Of a stretch of DNA of 64,000 nt, positions 36,367 through 46,576 are shown piece by piece (the first letter of the stretch is position 1; each line of letters opens with the position of its first letter). The stretch covers positions 1 through 64,000 of the forward strand of contig CAXSBZ010000017.1 of NCBI GenBank assembly GCA_964236465.1, read 5' to 3'. Position numbers and translations under genes: made by a program. The notes under the pieces are model-generated. The model was given only the letters and a program-made list of their open reading frames with translations. It did no database searches and was not told the DNA's origin. Origin of the DNA: Mucilaginibacter_A sp964236465. GTDB lineage: Bacteria > Bacteroidota > Bacteroidia > Sphingobacteriales > Sphingobacteriaceae.

Positions 36367-37684
36367 TATCAATTAGTTGTTGTTTAGGTTGAAAAATAAA
36401 AAATAAATGAGCAATTACAGTAATTAATAATATTAAAGGAAAAATCAATATTATAATTTCAAGATTAGATATAACCATGGGTGGATCGGTTTCTATTGCT
36501 ACAAAATTTGTATATAAAAGCACAAATAAAACTTGTCCTATTATATTTTTTTTTAATTTAAAATAATACACATTACGTATAAAACTTAAAATAAAACCTA
36601 ATATATAGGAGAAAATTATACTACCATAAAAACCAAAGTACACATAGCCAAATACATTATGACGTGCATTAGGGCCTGCTGTTAAATCAGTATCTCCAAA
36701 CATACGGTATAACTGCACACCTAATACAACTGGCTGTGCACTAAAAGGTATAATTCTAAAGATACTGAGGATGCTACCAAATAAAGCCAGAAATGAATTT
36801 GAACCACTTATACTTTCAATATTTGCATTTGGATAAGAAAAATAATAAGTATCACCTGCTGCAACCAACCTAAATAAAAAAACACCTATTGCGTTTGAGT
36901 CATCTCCAACAAGTTTTGATTGTGCAACAATAGTTATAAACACAAATACAATACCTACCAATATCAATTGTATTTCTATCCGTTTTAAATTCGAAAATAT
37001 TCTTTTCAAATTATACCCATTCAATATCAAGTAGCAAAACAAAATTAAACCAATTGACATAAATTCACCCTTGCTTGCAGAAAGTATAGTAAATATTAAA
37101 ATCAGTAAACCGAAAAAATATTTATAAATCAGTAAAAAATAAGATGTACTTTTTTTAAGTAAAAAATGTATAAGTAAAAATATACTAACAGGCTTTATTA
37201 CATCTAGAAAATGTCCTAATATTCCCCAACCACCACTGTTACTATATATATCTATATGTGTGCCTAAAAGTAAAGGTATTCCTACAACAATGTAACTTAT
37301 TAATTGAATTGATATATATAGAAAGGAGGTTATTATAAAAAATATTTTAACCAGCAATTCCTCATTCTGAAATTTTATTATTTTTTGTTTTTCTATAATC
37401 TGAGGAATTGTTAGACTTTTAAATGAAAATAATCCAATCCAAAAAGCTACTTGCGTAAATAAATAACTTACTAAGTATTTAAGTAATATACTTTGCGTAA
37501 AATACAGAAAGAGAACAACAGAAAACCCAAAACATGAAAAAACTGTTGAAAAAATCAAAGGATCAAGAATAGATATATATAGCTTTTTAAATAAAAAAAA
37601 ATATAAAATTATTGTAATAAATAATATTATACCATACAAAACAATATTATCATTTAGTAATAGCCCGAAACTAAACCAATCCAT
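36359..37684 (-). CDS. O-antigen/repeat-unit polymerase (Wzy-like)
   Basis: A 441-residue polytopic inner-membrane protein with about 11-12 hydrophobic segments and a larger loop near residues 260-330 containing FSYPNANIESISGSN. Such proteins diverge strongly; assignment rests on topology, the oligosaccharide-repeat-unit-polymerase-like C-terminus (FGYVYFGFYGSIIFSYILG) and its place beside wzx and wzz-like genes. It would join lipid-linked repeat units in the periplasm. Among the most AT-rich DNA of the window. Confidence 0.8.
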   Translation of the reverse strand: MDWFSFGLLLNDNIVLYGIILFITIILYFFLFKKLYISILDPLIFSTVFSCFGFSVVLFLYFTQSILLKYLVSYLFTQVAFWIGLFSFKSLTIPQIIEKQKIIKFQNEELLVKIFFIITSFLYISIQLISYIVVGIPLLLGTHIDIYSNSGGWGILGHFLDVIKPVSIFLLIHFLLKKSTSYFLLIYKYFFGLLILIFTILSASKGEFMSIGLILFCYLILNGYNLKRIFSNLKRIEIQLILVGIVFVFITIVAQSKLVGDDSNAIGVFLFRLVAAGDTYYFSYPNANIESISGSNSFLALFGSILSIFRIIPFSAQPVVLGVQLYRMFGDTDLTAGPNARHNVFGYVYFGFYGSIIFSYILGFILSFIRNVYYFKLKKNIIGQVLFVLLYTNFVAIETDPPMVISNLEIIILIFPLILLITVIAHLFFIFQPKQQLIDNG

Positions 37685-37696
37685 TTTATATAATTA

Positions 37697-38404
37697 TCAA
37701 TGCTTTAAAATTCTTGCCAACATCCTGCGTGAGTAGGCATAACAGAAAACTATAAAAGGGAAATTTGCTTGAATTATTTTAATCTTATTTTTGAAAAACT
37801 CTTTATCAATATTATTAGTTACAGAAAAACCATCTCCATTATATATACTAATTAATATTGGTATATATACAAAACTATAATCCTTGTCACCGTAAATTCT
37901 CATATTCAAATCATGATCGGCCAAGGTTCTATATTTTGTTTCATACTTGTATTTTCTTAAAACACTAATTGGATAAAAAATTGCCTGATGACAAATATTG
38001 GTTACGGCAAGCTTAAAGGGTGAAAACTTTCCATTATAAATTTTGTGTGTATCCTTCCTGTAAACATCTCCATAATAAACTGTATTAGAAGATTTTAATT
38101 TATTTGAAACTTGATCTAACACATTGAGTATTATATCACCAGCCCCTAAAAAGTATACCCAATTTCCCTTAACAGCAGCTATACCCTTATTCATAGCATC
38201 ATAAATACCATTATCCGGTTCACTTATCCAATAATTAATATAATGCTCATATTTTTTTATGATATTAACTGTACCATCTGCTGATCCTCCATCAATAATA
38301 ATCAAATCAATATTTGTATAGTTTTGATTTGCTACTGCCACGATTGTTTCTTCTAAAAAATCAACAGCATTAAATACTACTATAATTATACTTATTAATG
38401 GCAT
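37697..38404 (-). CDS. Family 2 glycosyltransferase
   Basis: A 235-residue GT-A enzyme: PLISIIIVVFNAVDFLEETIVAV, DLIIIDGGSADGTVNIIKKY, WISEPDNGIYDAMNKGI and the NICHQAIFYP acceptor-side segment. This pattern is common for WcaA/colanic-acid-type transferases. 12 bp upstream of the polymerase gene in the same operon. Donor unknown. Confidence 0.9.
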   Translation of the reverse strand: MPLISIIIVVFNAVDFLEETIVAVANQNYTNIDLIIIDGGSADGTVNIIKKYEHYINYWISEPDNGIYDAMNKGIAAVKGNWVYFLGAGDIILNVLDQVSNKLKSSNTVYYGDVYRKDTHKIYNGKFSPFKLAVTNICHQAIFYPISVLRKYKYETKYRTLADHDLNMRIYGDKDYSFVYIPILISIYNGDGFSVTNNIDKEFFKNKIKIIQANFPFIVFCYAYSRRMLARILKH

Positions 38405-38556
38405 AAACTATACTTATCAAATAACCTTTTTCATTAACATCAAGATGTACTTATAATCTATTATCTGTTGTAACTAATTTATCTTTGAAATAAATCTTAT
38501 TCTATCACAACTATTTTATTCTACAAATGCTACAAGAGTATAGTTCCTGCATTTTT

Positions 38557-39999
38557 TTAATCATTAGAATTAACAACCTTCCGCTTAAATATTGAGCCTT
38601 TAATATAGCTTAATAAAAGCTCATTCTTAAATACAAACAGATTAACAATTGCATATATTAAGGAACAAAGTAGGAATGAAGTAGCAATGATAGCTATAGA
38701 ATTTGTAATGATTGACCTTAATCCAATTACGATAGGTATGAATAATAGTGATACCAGAATTGAATTTATAACTACTTTTCCACTTAAATTTATTTCAAAA
38801 TTCTTTCTTACAAAATAAAAGAACATTAAGGCTACAATTAATTCTGTTAAAGTATTTGAAATTGCACCTCCTATTTCTTTTAATGGAGGTACCAATAATA
38901 TATTTCCAAGTAGAGATACAAACATTCCTACAACTACAGAAATTAGCATTTCTTTTTCTTTTCCTGCCGTTATCAATATTTGTACACCGAATAAATTTCC
39001 CATTCCTATTAAAAAGGGTAAAAAAGATAAAATTTGCATGGGTAATACAGCACGGTGAAAATCCGGACCAGAAAATACATAAACCATTTCAGGTGCCAAA
39101 ACAAGTAAACCAAAAGATATAGGAATGGAAATAATAATTATAAACTCAAACGATAGCTTAATTATTTGATTAAACTGTTGTTGGTTACTAATATATGATC
39201 TTGATATTTGTGGAATTAAAGCACCACCAATTGATGTTACTAATGGAAGAGTGATTTTTGATATTTTAACACCTGCTGTATAAAAACCTACAGACTTTTC
39301 ATCTGCTAACAAACCAAGTAAAACTGTATCAAATAAAGCATACATAGCCATACTTAAAGTTGATGCAAGTAGATATATCAATGGTTTGATATGCCTTTTT
39401 ACATTTAAGTCTTTAGTTTGAAAAGTTATTGATCTGCTTAATATTAACATATTTAGCAAATTATTTCCTAAAAATGAGAATACATTAATCATCATGTAAA
39501 TAAACAAATCATCTTTGTTTTTTACCAATGCGTAAAGTAAAACTAAGGATATTGATTTTACAACTATGGATCTAATAGCAATTGTTTTAAACTGCTCCAA
39601 ACCTTGATAATACCAATCTACAGAGCAAAATCCTAAAAGGATTAAAGAAGATGCAGTTAAATAGTATTTAAAGTCTACATTAAACCTGTTAACGCTTACA
39701 GTTATTACTATAAAAATTACAGTAAATAACAAACTTGTTATTATGTATATATATAGTAATTCTGAAAACGTTTTTGAAAGCTTGTTTTTGTCATTTTTAA
39801 CTTTTGCAATTTCCCTGATCCCGTAAAATGGTAAACCTAATGCTGCTATTAGTGCAAAATATTGTGCAAAATTAGAAACAAATTGTATTTTGCCAATACC
39901 TGAAGGACCTAATATTCGAGCCGCATACGGGAAACTTAATACAGGAAATAAAATATTAAATACAGTTATGATTAGATTATAAATATAATTTCTTTTCAA
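38557..39999 (-). CDS. wzx: Oligosaccharide flippase (Wzx/MATE-like)
   Basis: A 480-residue membrane protein with about 12-14 hydrophobic helices. The start (ILFPVLSFPYAARILGPSGIGKIQF) is the polysaccharide-synthesis/Wzx signature, and GLEQFKTIAIRSI and YTAGVKISKI are also family-typical. It would move lipid-linked repeat units across the inner membrane for Wzy. The start codon is TTG; no ATG gives the conserved N-terminus. 152 bp without a gene separate it from the downstream family 2 transferase. Confidence 0.92.
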   Translation of the reverse strand: MKRNYIYNLIITVFNILFPVLSFPYAARILGPSGIGKIQFVSNFAQYFALIAALGLPFYGIREIAKVKNDKNKLSKTFSELLYIYIITSLLFTVIFIVITVSVNRFNVDFKYYLTASSLILLGFCSVDWYYQGLEQFKTIAIRSIVVKSISLVLLYALVKNKDDLFIYMMINVFSFLGNNLLNMLILSRSITFQTKDLNVKRHIKPLIYLLASTLSMAMYALFDTVLLGLLADEKSVGFYTAGVKISKITLPLVTSIGGALIPQISRSYISNQQQFNQIIKLSFEFIIIISIPISFGLLVLAPEMVYVFSGPDFHRAVLPMQILSFLPFLIGMGNLFGVQILITAGKEKEMLISVVVGMFVSLLGNILLVPPLKEIGGAISNTLTELIVALMFFYFVRKNFEINLSGKVVINSILVSLLFIPIVIGLRSIITNSIAIIATSFLLCSLIYAIVNLFVFKNELLLSYIKGSIFKRKVVNSND

Positions 40000-40105
40000 T
40001 ATATTAAGCTGACAGATTTATATTTTTGATACTATGATTTCAATGTACTTGCTTTTAAAGTGTTTTATCAAGAGCTTGTTTAAATTTATGTCATAAGATT
40101 CATAG

Positions 40106-40197
40106 TGCTTCTTTTATGCCTATAAATTCTTTGTTCAGATATTACATCAATGCAAAAAGAAAATTAAACCAATGATTTTTATGTGGTAAAAGAAGCA
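40106..40197. repeat. REPIN-like inverted-arm element (92 bp)
   Basis: Left arm TGCTTCTTTTATGCCTATAA; right arm ATTTTTATGTGGTAAAAGAAGCA. It lies between the wzz-like gene and wzx. Confidence 0.8.
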
Positions 40198-40230
40198 TAG
40201 AGATCAAGTTAAATAAAATTGAAACAACTT

Positions 40231-41310
40231 CTAAGATACTGCAACACTTTTAAAAACTTTTTGTAAAAAGATCATAATAATTGAAAACACTCCACCGATA
40301 AGTAACCCTCCTATTATACCTGTAGTTTTACTAATCCTATTTATAGCCAAAGGTAAAATAGGTTGATCAATTACTTGTATTAAAGGCGTTTCTTGTCGCA
40401 ATGTTATTTTAGAAAGCTCAAGATTTTTTATAATTTCTCCATATATAGCAGTGTTTGCCTGTACATCAATTTGTTTCCTTTGTGAAGGGACACGCAATGA
40501 AAGTAAAGATGGATTAGCATTTGGTGCTGCATCAATTGCAGACGCTACTCCACTTATGGATAAATTTAAAACAGCTTTTACACTATCAGCTTGCTTTTGT
40601 AGCAACATTACATTTTGATAAGTCTTTTTTGTTTTAGTTTGCACATAAAAATCATTTACATTTTGAACAAGTTTATTTACAAATTCCTTTGCAAATAATT
40701 CATCTTTTGAAACAAGTTCAACATCAATAATTATCAATTTTTTATCAGGTTTTTTTACTGATAAGTTTTTAGTGTTTATAGTTTCAACAATATCACTTAT
40801 CAAACTATCCTGCTTACGATTAAATTTATCTGGATCACCAACAAATGAAATGCTATCGATACCATCGCCTTTATGCCATTTGTCCCGCAACTTATTAAAA
40901 AATATATACCTTTCAATCAATGTTTGTTGTATTCCATTAAAAAAGCTTTTGCTTAACAAAGTTTTTTCAATCATTAATCTTGACTTGTACAGCTCTAAAA
41001 TATTATCACCTTGAAATACGCCACTGCCGCTACTTGCTAAATCTATACCTGCAAGTGATGCTAAACCTGCATATTGACTTAAAGCACCTCCTTTACCATC
41101 TTCTAAAACAAAGGTACATACTGCTGAATAGGTAGGGCGTTTAAATATTGATACAGATAACCCTATTAGGCCTCCTAATAAAGTCATTGTCGTTATGATT
41201 TTCCATTTAGTTTTTAAATATTTTATAAAAGAATTTAATTTAAAAATTAAATCTTTAAAAGAAACTTCTTCTGACTTTTCTAAACTATTTTCATCATCTG
41301 TAGTATCCAT
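40231..41310 (-). CDS. Wzz/chain-length determinant-like protein
   Basis: A 359-residue polysaccharide co-polymerase. It has an N-terminal membrane helix (about 38-58, ITTMTLLGGLIGLSVSIF) preceded by a cytosolic, acidic segment, a periplasmic helical domain (VDVELVSKDELFAKEFVNKL-type region) and a second helix near the C-terminus (TTGIIGGLLIGGVFSIIMIFL) with a proline-rich approach. No tyrosine-kinase domain is present. 18 bp separate it from the upstream exporter gene, so they form a unit. Confidence 0.88.
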   Translation of the reverse strand: MDTTDDENSLEKSEEVSFKDLIFKLNSFIKYLKTKWKIITTMTLLGGLIGLSVSIFKRPTYSAVCTFVLEDGKGGALSQYAGLASLAGIDLASSGSGVFQGDNILELYKSRLMIEKTLLSKSFFNGIQQTLIERYIFFNKLRDKWHKGDGIDSISFVGDPDKFNRKQDSLISDIVETINTKNLSVKKPDKKLIIIDVELVSKDELFAKEFVNKLVQNVNDFYVQTKTKKTYQNVMLLQKQADSVKAVLNLSISGVASAIDAAPNANPSLLSLRVPSQRKQIDVQANTAIYGEIIKNLELSKITLRQETPLIQVIDQPILPLAINRISKTTGIIGGLLIGGVFSIIMIFLQKVFKSVAVS

Positions 41311-41328
41311 GTTTTACCAAATGAGTGT

Positions 41329-43803
41329 TTACTGTTTATGAAGGCTCAATATCCCCAAAATAATTGCTCCTAATGATGCAAATCCAGTAGTAAAGCCTAA
41401 AATAGTTGCAATTGTATTTCCAGCATTTTTAGGTTTAACAGGTACATAGATTTCACTTCCTGGTTTAACCCTCGGATGATTATTAAAGAAAAATATTTTG
41501 CGTGTACCCTTTACTGTTCCATTTGGATAAACTATATAAGCACCTTTTTTATAAGCATTTGGACTAAATCCTCCTGCATTTAAAACATAACCTTTGAAAG
41601 ATATGGATTTACTATACACTACAGCACTTGGATAAAGCACTTCACCATTTACCCGAACAATTTGCTGCTGTTTTGGGATCCTTAACACGTCACCATCTTC
41701 CAATAGTAGATCAATTTTTGAACCAGGCAGGTTTAGTATTTTTTGCAAATTAATACCTACATAATTGTTTCTTGGTTGTGCATCAGTATTATTAGTAGAA
41801 TCTCTATAGGTTTTTCTCAATCGGCTAATTTTTTCAGCCCTTTCGTTTGCAATAGCTACTGTATCCGATCTATCTTTATCAATCCCCAGTATGGCTGTAT
41901 TATTTCTTTTTAATGACCCGCCCTGGATATCTGCCGAAGCCGTTAATCCACCTGCACGAGCTAACAAATCAGAAATTTTTTCAGTTTTTGTTTGGATCGT
42001 GTAAGATCCGGGATACAACACTTCACCTTCAACTTTTACTGTTTTTTGCCTTTCGTATCCAGGCAAACTGTAAACAGATACAATATCAAAAGGCTGCAAC
42101 ACAAAATTTATCCCTGCTAATTTTAATTGGCTATCTACATTAACATTAAATACTTCTGATACCTTACTATTTAATGATTTAGGATCTGCATTACTTATCC
42201 TCCGTGCAACTTCAATACGTTTGGGGCTTGCCCCTTCAACAAATCCGCCTGCAATTAAAATTAAGTCTTCTACTTTCATGTTTTCAGCATACACAAAAGT
42301 TCCCGGCCTTCTAATAGAACCATTAATGCTGATCTGGTATTTATCACGCAAATCAAAAATGGAAGAAATGTTAACCACATCTTCCCGTTGTAATAAAACG
42401 TTTGATGCTTTGTTTAGCACATCTTTTACATTGAAAGATATAATCTCTGTGCTGTTATCTGGTTTTAACCTGGTAATCGTTCCACGTTCTGTAAACGCGT
42501 CTTCTTTTAAACCGGCTGCATTTTGAATTAACTGTAGCAGCGTTAATCCATTTTGTAGTTCGTATTCTCCCGGACGGAACACCGCTCCATTTATAGTAAC
42601 TCTATTTTCAAACCTGTTAATAATAGACTGCACATAGTATTTATCGCCCCGTAAAGGAATATAATTTTTGTAATCTGCCTCCACAACATCTGTTAATTTG
42701 CGCTGCTGGTCACTGATTTGAGAAACCTTTATTCTTGCGGTGTAAGCACTATCAGTAAAACCACCCGCATATCTAATTATATCTTGTAAGCTTTCACCTG
42801 GTATAACTTCAAATAATGCAGGGATTTTCACCTGGCCCAACAACTCTACCCTTGTTCTGTAAGTGGGTACACGCACAATATCCTGATCTTGTAAGGCAAT
42901 ATTATCCTTTTGATTACCTTTTACTAAAAAATCATAAACATCCAAGTATCTAATAATGCGGTTGTTTCGGATAACCTCGATTTGCCTTAAACTACCATTT
43001 TCATTTGGGCCGCTTGCAACAGAAAGTGCATTAAAAACAGTTGCTAAAGAGGATAAAGTGTAAGTACCTGGTTTTTCCAACTGGCCAACCATGATTACCT
43101 TAATACTGCGGATATTGCCCAGCGTTACCTCTACACTTGTGCCTCTGCCAATAGCATAATTATTGGCAGCAAGTTTTCTTTTTATCAAGGAGGTAGCATT
43201 CTCAATCGTTTTACCGGCAACATTCAAAATACCGATTCCGGGAATATTGATATTTCCTTCCGGAGAAACATCGAGCTTCCAATTTACGATAGAATTGCCG
43301 TAAACGTTGATATTCAACTGATCGTCCGGACCAATAATATAATTTATGGGCGTTGCTAATTTTAAATTTGGCTCGAACGAAGTATTTTTATTCCTAAAAA
43401 GATCAGCACCAAATATTTTAGGCTTTAAATTATCAAAAATGTCTTTTGAATTTTGTATAGAATCCTTGTCATCCTGTTTGTAATTTAACCGCCTTTGACT
43501 AACAACATTTGTATCAGCAGAGCTATTATATCTTGCGTTGCTGCGGATTTGCTTAATTCTTGCCTGTAGTTTTTGTATCTGGCTGATAGACATGCCTCTG
43601 CTTTGAGCTTGTTGCAGTAATTCAGCATCACTTAATCCAGAACTTTGGGCCTGTTGAAGATATAGTTTTATTTGTTGATCAGAAACTTCATCAACATTTA
43701 CCGAAGAAAGATTTTGAAGATTGGTTTGGGCTGAAGCATGTTTTGCCATCCCAAAAAATAAAAAGAAGGAAAATAAAAATATAAGAAAATTAGTTTTATT
43801 CAT
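41329..43803 (-). CDS. Multi-SLBB polysaccharide export protein (Wza-like)
   Basis: An 824-residue outer-membrane/periplasmic exporter. Signal peptide 1-25 (ends HASA-Q), a Gln/Ser-rich helical region to about 95, then the Poly_export domain (IIGPDDQLNINVYGNS, SPEGNINIPGIG). About six SLBB units follow, each with a V-x-G-x-V-x-x-P-G-x-Y style start (for example VNGEVLYPSAV and VEGEVLYPGSY) and an AGGF/AGGL end. A C-terminal hydrophobic segment (ILGFTTGFASLGAIILGIL) anchors it. Much longer than E. coli Wza (about 380 aa), as is usual in Bacteroidota. Confidence 0.93.
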   Translation of the reverse strand: MNKTNFLIFLFSFFLFFGMAKHASAQTNLQNLSSVNVDEVSDQQIKLYLQQAQSSGLSDAELLQQAQSRGMSISQIQKLQARIKQIRSNARYNSSADTNVVSQRRLNYKQDDKDSIQNSKDIFDNLKPKIFGADLFRNKNTSFEPNLKLATPINYIIGPDDQLNINVYGNSIVNWKLDVSPEGNINIPGIGILNVAGKTIENATSLIKRKLAANNYAIGRGTSVEVTLGNIRSIKVIMVGQLEKPGTYTLSSLATVFNALSVASGPNENGSLRQIEVIRNNRIIRYLDVYDFLVKGNQKDNIALQDQDIVRVPTYRTRVELLGQVKIPALFEVIPGESLQDIIRYAGGFTDSAYTARIKVSQISDQQRKLTDVVEADYKNYIPLRGDKYYVQSIINRFENRVTINGAVFRPGEYELQNGLTLLQLIQNAAGLKEDAFTERGTITRLKPDNSTEIISFNVKDVLNKASNVLLQREDVVNISSIFDLRDKYQISINGSIRRPGTFVYAENMKVEDLILIAGGFVEGASPKRIEVARRISNADPKSLNSKVSEVFNVNVDSQLKLAGINFVLQPFDIVSVYSLPGYERQKTVKVEGEVLYPGSYTIQTKTEKISDLLARAGGLTASADIQGGSLKRNNTAILGIDKDRSDTVAIANERAEKISRLRKTYRDSTNNTDAQPRNNYVGINLQKILNLPGSKIDLLLEDGDVLRIPKQQQIVRVNGEVLYPSAVVYSKSISFKGYVLNAGGFSPNAYKKGAYIVYPNGTVKGTRKIFFFNNHPRVKPGSEIYVPVKPKNAGNTIATILGFTTGFASLGAIILGILSLHKQ

Positions 43804-43957
43804 AAGTTATAATTATCAGAGTATTCTTCTACTACTCCAATAAACGATATTAGCTTTCTGCAAAAGTAAACCAATTTATCATTTCAAAAAATAATAAAAG
43901 GGAGCTGTTACTTCTTAGTAGTTTAAGGCTACAAGAATGATAGCACAACTACAGCTA

Positions 43958-44022
43958 TACTTCTTTTATCAACCCTTTTTTGTTGATTGGCACAAAATGA
44001 GTTTTGCCTGATAAACGAAGCA
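43958..44022. repeat. REPIN-like inverted-arm element (65 bp, short form)
   Basis: Left arm TACTTCTTTTATCAACCC; right arm GCCTGATAAACGAAGCA. The interior contains a further small inverted repeat, ATCAAC/GTTGAT. It lies between rfbH and the exporter gene. Confidence 0.65.
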
Positions 44023-44036
44023 TTTTCAAAAAATCA

Positions 44037-45320
44037 CTAATCCTCTATATAAGATTTAATAACTTTACTTATATAATCATAATGTGTCGCATCCAGTCCC
44101 GGCCAAACACCCAGCCAAAAGGACTTGTCCATAACGGTATTGGTATTTTCCAGATTGCCAATCACGCGGTGGTTGATGTTTACATAAGCAGGTTGTTTTA
44201 ATAAATTACCGCCAAACAATAACCTCGTTCCTATTTTCTGCTGTTCCAAATGCTGCACCAACATTTGCCTGTCGTTTGAATCACCATCACGCAAGGTTAA
44301 TAAAAATCCAAACCAGGAAGGATTACTATCGGGCGTTGCTTCGGGCAAAATAAAAATGTCTTCAAACGCTTTCATCCGCTCATATAAAGCTTGATGGTTT
44401 TGGCGCCGTTTCGCTATAAAACGATCGGCTTTACTTAATTGTGATACCCCTAAAGCAGCTTGCATATCGGTTACTTTCAAATTAAACCCGATATGAGAAT
44501 AAGTGTATTTGTGATCATATCCAAAAGGCAAGTTTCCTAACTGCTGCGAAAACCGGCAGCCGCAAGTATTGTCTCTCCCGGGCTCACAATAACAATCGCG
44601 CCCCCAATCCCGAAAGCTTTCTGCAATTTTTGCCAGCTCAGGATTGTTGATCAATACAGCTCCGCCCTCGCCCATGGTAATATGATGCGCCGGATAAAAC
44701 GAAAAAGTAGAAATATCACCAAATGTACCTGTTTGTTTATCACGGTAAGTAGCTCCGAAAGCATCGCAGTTATCTTCTACCACCCACAAATTATATTTTT
44801 TTGCAACCCGCATCACTTCGTCCAAATTGTACGGATTGCCCAACGAATGCGCAATCATAATGGCTTTTGTTTTGGGTGATACTGCCAGCTCGATCTGCTC
44901 TGCCTGCACACTATGCGTAGCCAAATCAATATCCACAAAAACAGGAACGGCACCAAACTGAATAATCGGATTGATGGTAGTTGGAAAACCTGCCGCTACG
45001 GTAATCACTTCATCTCCGGGTTTTACCGCCCGATCACCTAATTTTGGCGATGTTAAGGTGTAAAATGCGATCAGATTGGCCGAAGAACCTGAGTTAACCA
45101 ATAAAGATTTTGAAGTGTTAAAATAAGCTGCAAACTCTTTTTCAAACTGTTTGGCAAAACGCCCCGCTGTCAGCCAGCCATCAGCCATAGCTTCCATACC
45201 CAGCAGTAAATCATCTTCTTCAATGATTTTTCCAGTAACAGGGATATAATCTTTTCCGGGTTCAATAATGCCCGAAACTTTTAAATTAAAATTAAGATTT
45301 TTTGTTACCGTGTTTGTCAT
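44037..45320 (-). CDS. rfbH: CDP-6-deoxy-D-xylo-4-hexulose 3-dehydrase (E1, RfbH)
   Basis: PMP- and [2Fe-2S]-dependent enzyme that removes the C3 hydroxyl in CDP-3,6-dideoxysugar synthesis. 427 aa, DegT/DnrJ fold. The position of the usual PLP lysine is histidine (FSFYPAHHITMGEGG, His212), as in known E1 enzymes. The iron-sulfur ligands follow the E1 spacing exactly: Cys185, 57 residues, Cys243, one residue, Cys245, seven residues, Cys253. It needs an E3-type reductase, which is encoded three genes upstream. Confidence 0.95.
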   Translation of the reverse strand: MTNTVTKNLNFNLKVSGIIEPGKDYIPVTGKIIEEDDLLLGMEAMADGWLTAGRFAKQFEKEFAAYFNTSKSLLVNSGSSANLIAFYTLTSPKLGDRAVKPGDEVITVAAGFPTTINPIIQFGAVPVFVDIDLATHSVQAEQIELAVSPKTKAIMIAHSLGNPYNLDEVMRVAKKYNLWVVEDNCDAFGATYRDKQTGTFGDISTFSFYPAHHITMGEGGAVLINNPELAKIAESFRDWGRDCYCEPGRDNTCGCRFSQQLGNLPFGYDHKYTYSHIGFNLKVTDMQAALGVSQLSKADRFIAKRRQNHQALYERMKAFEDIFILPEATPDSNPSWFGFLLTLRDGDSNDRQMLVQHLEQQKIGTRLLFGGNLLKQPAYVNINHRVIGNLENTNTVMDKSFWLGVWPGLDATHYDYISKVIKSYIED

Positions 45321-45372
45321 TGTAATCTTACTAAATGTTGTTTACTAATTTTTATTAAAATAGATTTATACG

Positions 45373-45461
45373 TACTGTTTTTATCGGCCTAAAATCAGTG
45401 GAGCAAGTTTGCTTAGCAATTAGTTTTTTATTATTTTAAAATTTAGTTGATAAAAGAAGTA
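45373..45461. repeat. REPIN-like inverted-arm element (89 bp)
   Basis: Left arm TACTGTTTTTATCGGCCTAA; right arm AAATTTAGTTGATAAAAGAAGTA. It lies between rfbG and rfbH, inside what is otherwise a tight biosynthetic operon. Confidence 0.72.
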
Positions 45462-45479
45462 TCGATATCTTCTTAATTA

Positions 45480-46574
45480 TCAGTTTATAGTTTTTGCCCA
45501 CAATGCTTTACTTTCTGCTTTAGCAACGTAAGCTTTGATCTGTTCTATCCTGCTGGCCAACACATCTTGCTTATTTGTTTCTGCCTGATAGCCAGCAACT
45601 GTGAAAGCTACAGTTTCGTCAAATGTTAATACGGGTTGCCATTTTAAAAGGTTGATTGCTTTTGATATATCCAATTTCAGGAATGTTGCTTCGTGCAAAT
45701 TAAAAGTGTTTGCAGAAGTTATATAATCACCTGTATTTTCGATCGCTTTAATTTTGTTTATCAGCTCGCCCACAGAATAATTATTTCCATCATTCGGACC
45801 GAAATTCCAACCTCCAGCATATTTTTTACCCTGTAAAAACAGCATTGCACCAAGGTTTAAATATCCGCTTAATGGCTCCAGTACATGTTGCCATGGCCGG
45901 GTTGCGTTCGGGTTGCGCAAAACAAGTTTTTCTCCTGATCGAACAGCACGAAAATAATCTGGAACGATCCGGTCTGCAGCCCAGTCACCGCCACCAATCA
46001 CGTTTCCGGCACGGCCGGACGCCACAGCACGACTATCAGTTTGGTTAAAATAGGAATTGATATAAGCAGCCGTGATTAGTTCGGCACAACCTTTTGATGC
46101 GCTGTAGGGATCATGGCCGCCCATAGGATCGTTTTCCCGATAACCCCAAACCCATTCCTGATTGTCATAACATTTATCACTGGTAATGTTTACAGCTGCT
46201 TTAACAGACGGCGTGTTTCTAACAGCTTCAAAAAAGTTAACTGTACCCATCAAATTTGTTTCAAAAGTTGCAGCCGGCTCTGCATAAGATAACAATACCA
46301 AGGGCTGTGCTGCTAAATGAAATGCAATATCAGGCTGAACTTTTTGAAAGTATTCATTCAACTTCGCTGCATTTCTTACATCTCCTATTTCATGGTGGAT
46401 TTTGTTGGCTAAACCACAAGTTACAAAGTTATCAGCTTGAGAATAAGGCGGCAAAGCATAGCCAAATACTTCAGCACCAAGCTCTTTTAACCAAATGGCA
46501 AGCCACGATCCTTTAAAACCAGTATGCCCGGTGATAAGCACTTTTTTCCCTTGATAGCAGTTCCGGAAACTCAT
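45480..46574 (-). CDS. rfbG: CDP-glucose 4,6-dehydratase
   Basis: Converts CDP-D-glucose to CDP-4-keto-6-deoxy-D-glucose. 364 aa from the ATG at 46574 (MSFRNCYQGKKVLITG); a start at 46592 would overlap rfbF. Extended SDR with VLITGHTGFKGSWLAIWL, AAQPLVLLSYAEP, NITSDKCYDN and DPYSASKGCAEL (Tyr-x3-Lys), plus GRAGNVIGGGDWAADRIVPD, all specific to the CDP-glucose branch. Two bases follow the rfbF stop. Confidence 0.95.
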   Translation of the reverse strand: MSFRNCYQGKKVLITGHTGFKGSWLAIWLKELGAEVFGYALPPYSQADNFVTCGLANKIHHEIGDVRNAAKLNEYFQKVQPDIAFHLAAQPLVLLSYAEPAATFETNLMGTVNFFEAVRNTPSVKAAVNITSDKCYDNQEWVWGYRENDPMGGHDPYSASKGCAELITAAYINSYFNQTDSRAVASGRAGNVIGGGDWAADRIVPDYFRAVRSGEKLVLRNPNATRPWQHVLEPLSGYLNLGAMLFLQGKKYAGGWNFGPNDGNNYSVGELINKIKAIENTGDYITSANTFNLHEATFLKLDISKAINLLKWQPVLTFDETVAFTVAGYQAETNKQDVLASRIEQIKAYVAKAESKALWAKTIN

Positions 46575-46576
46575 AT

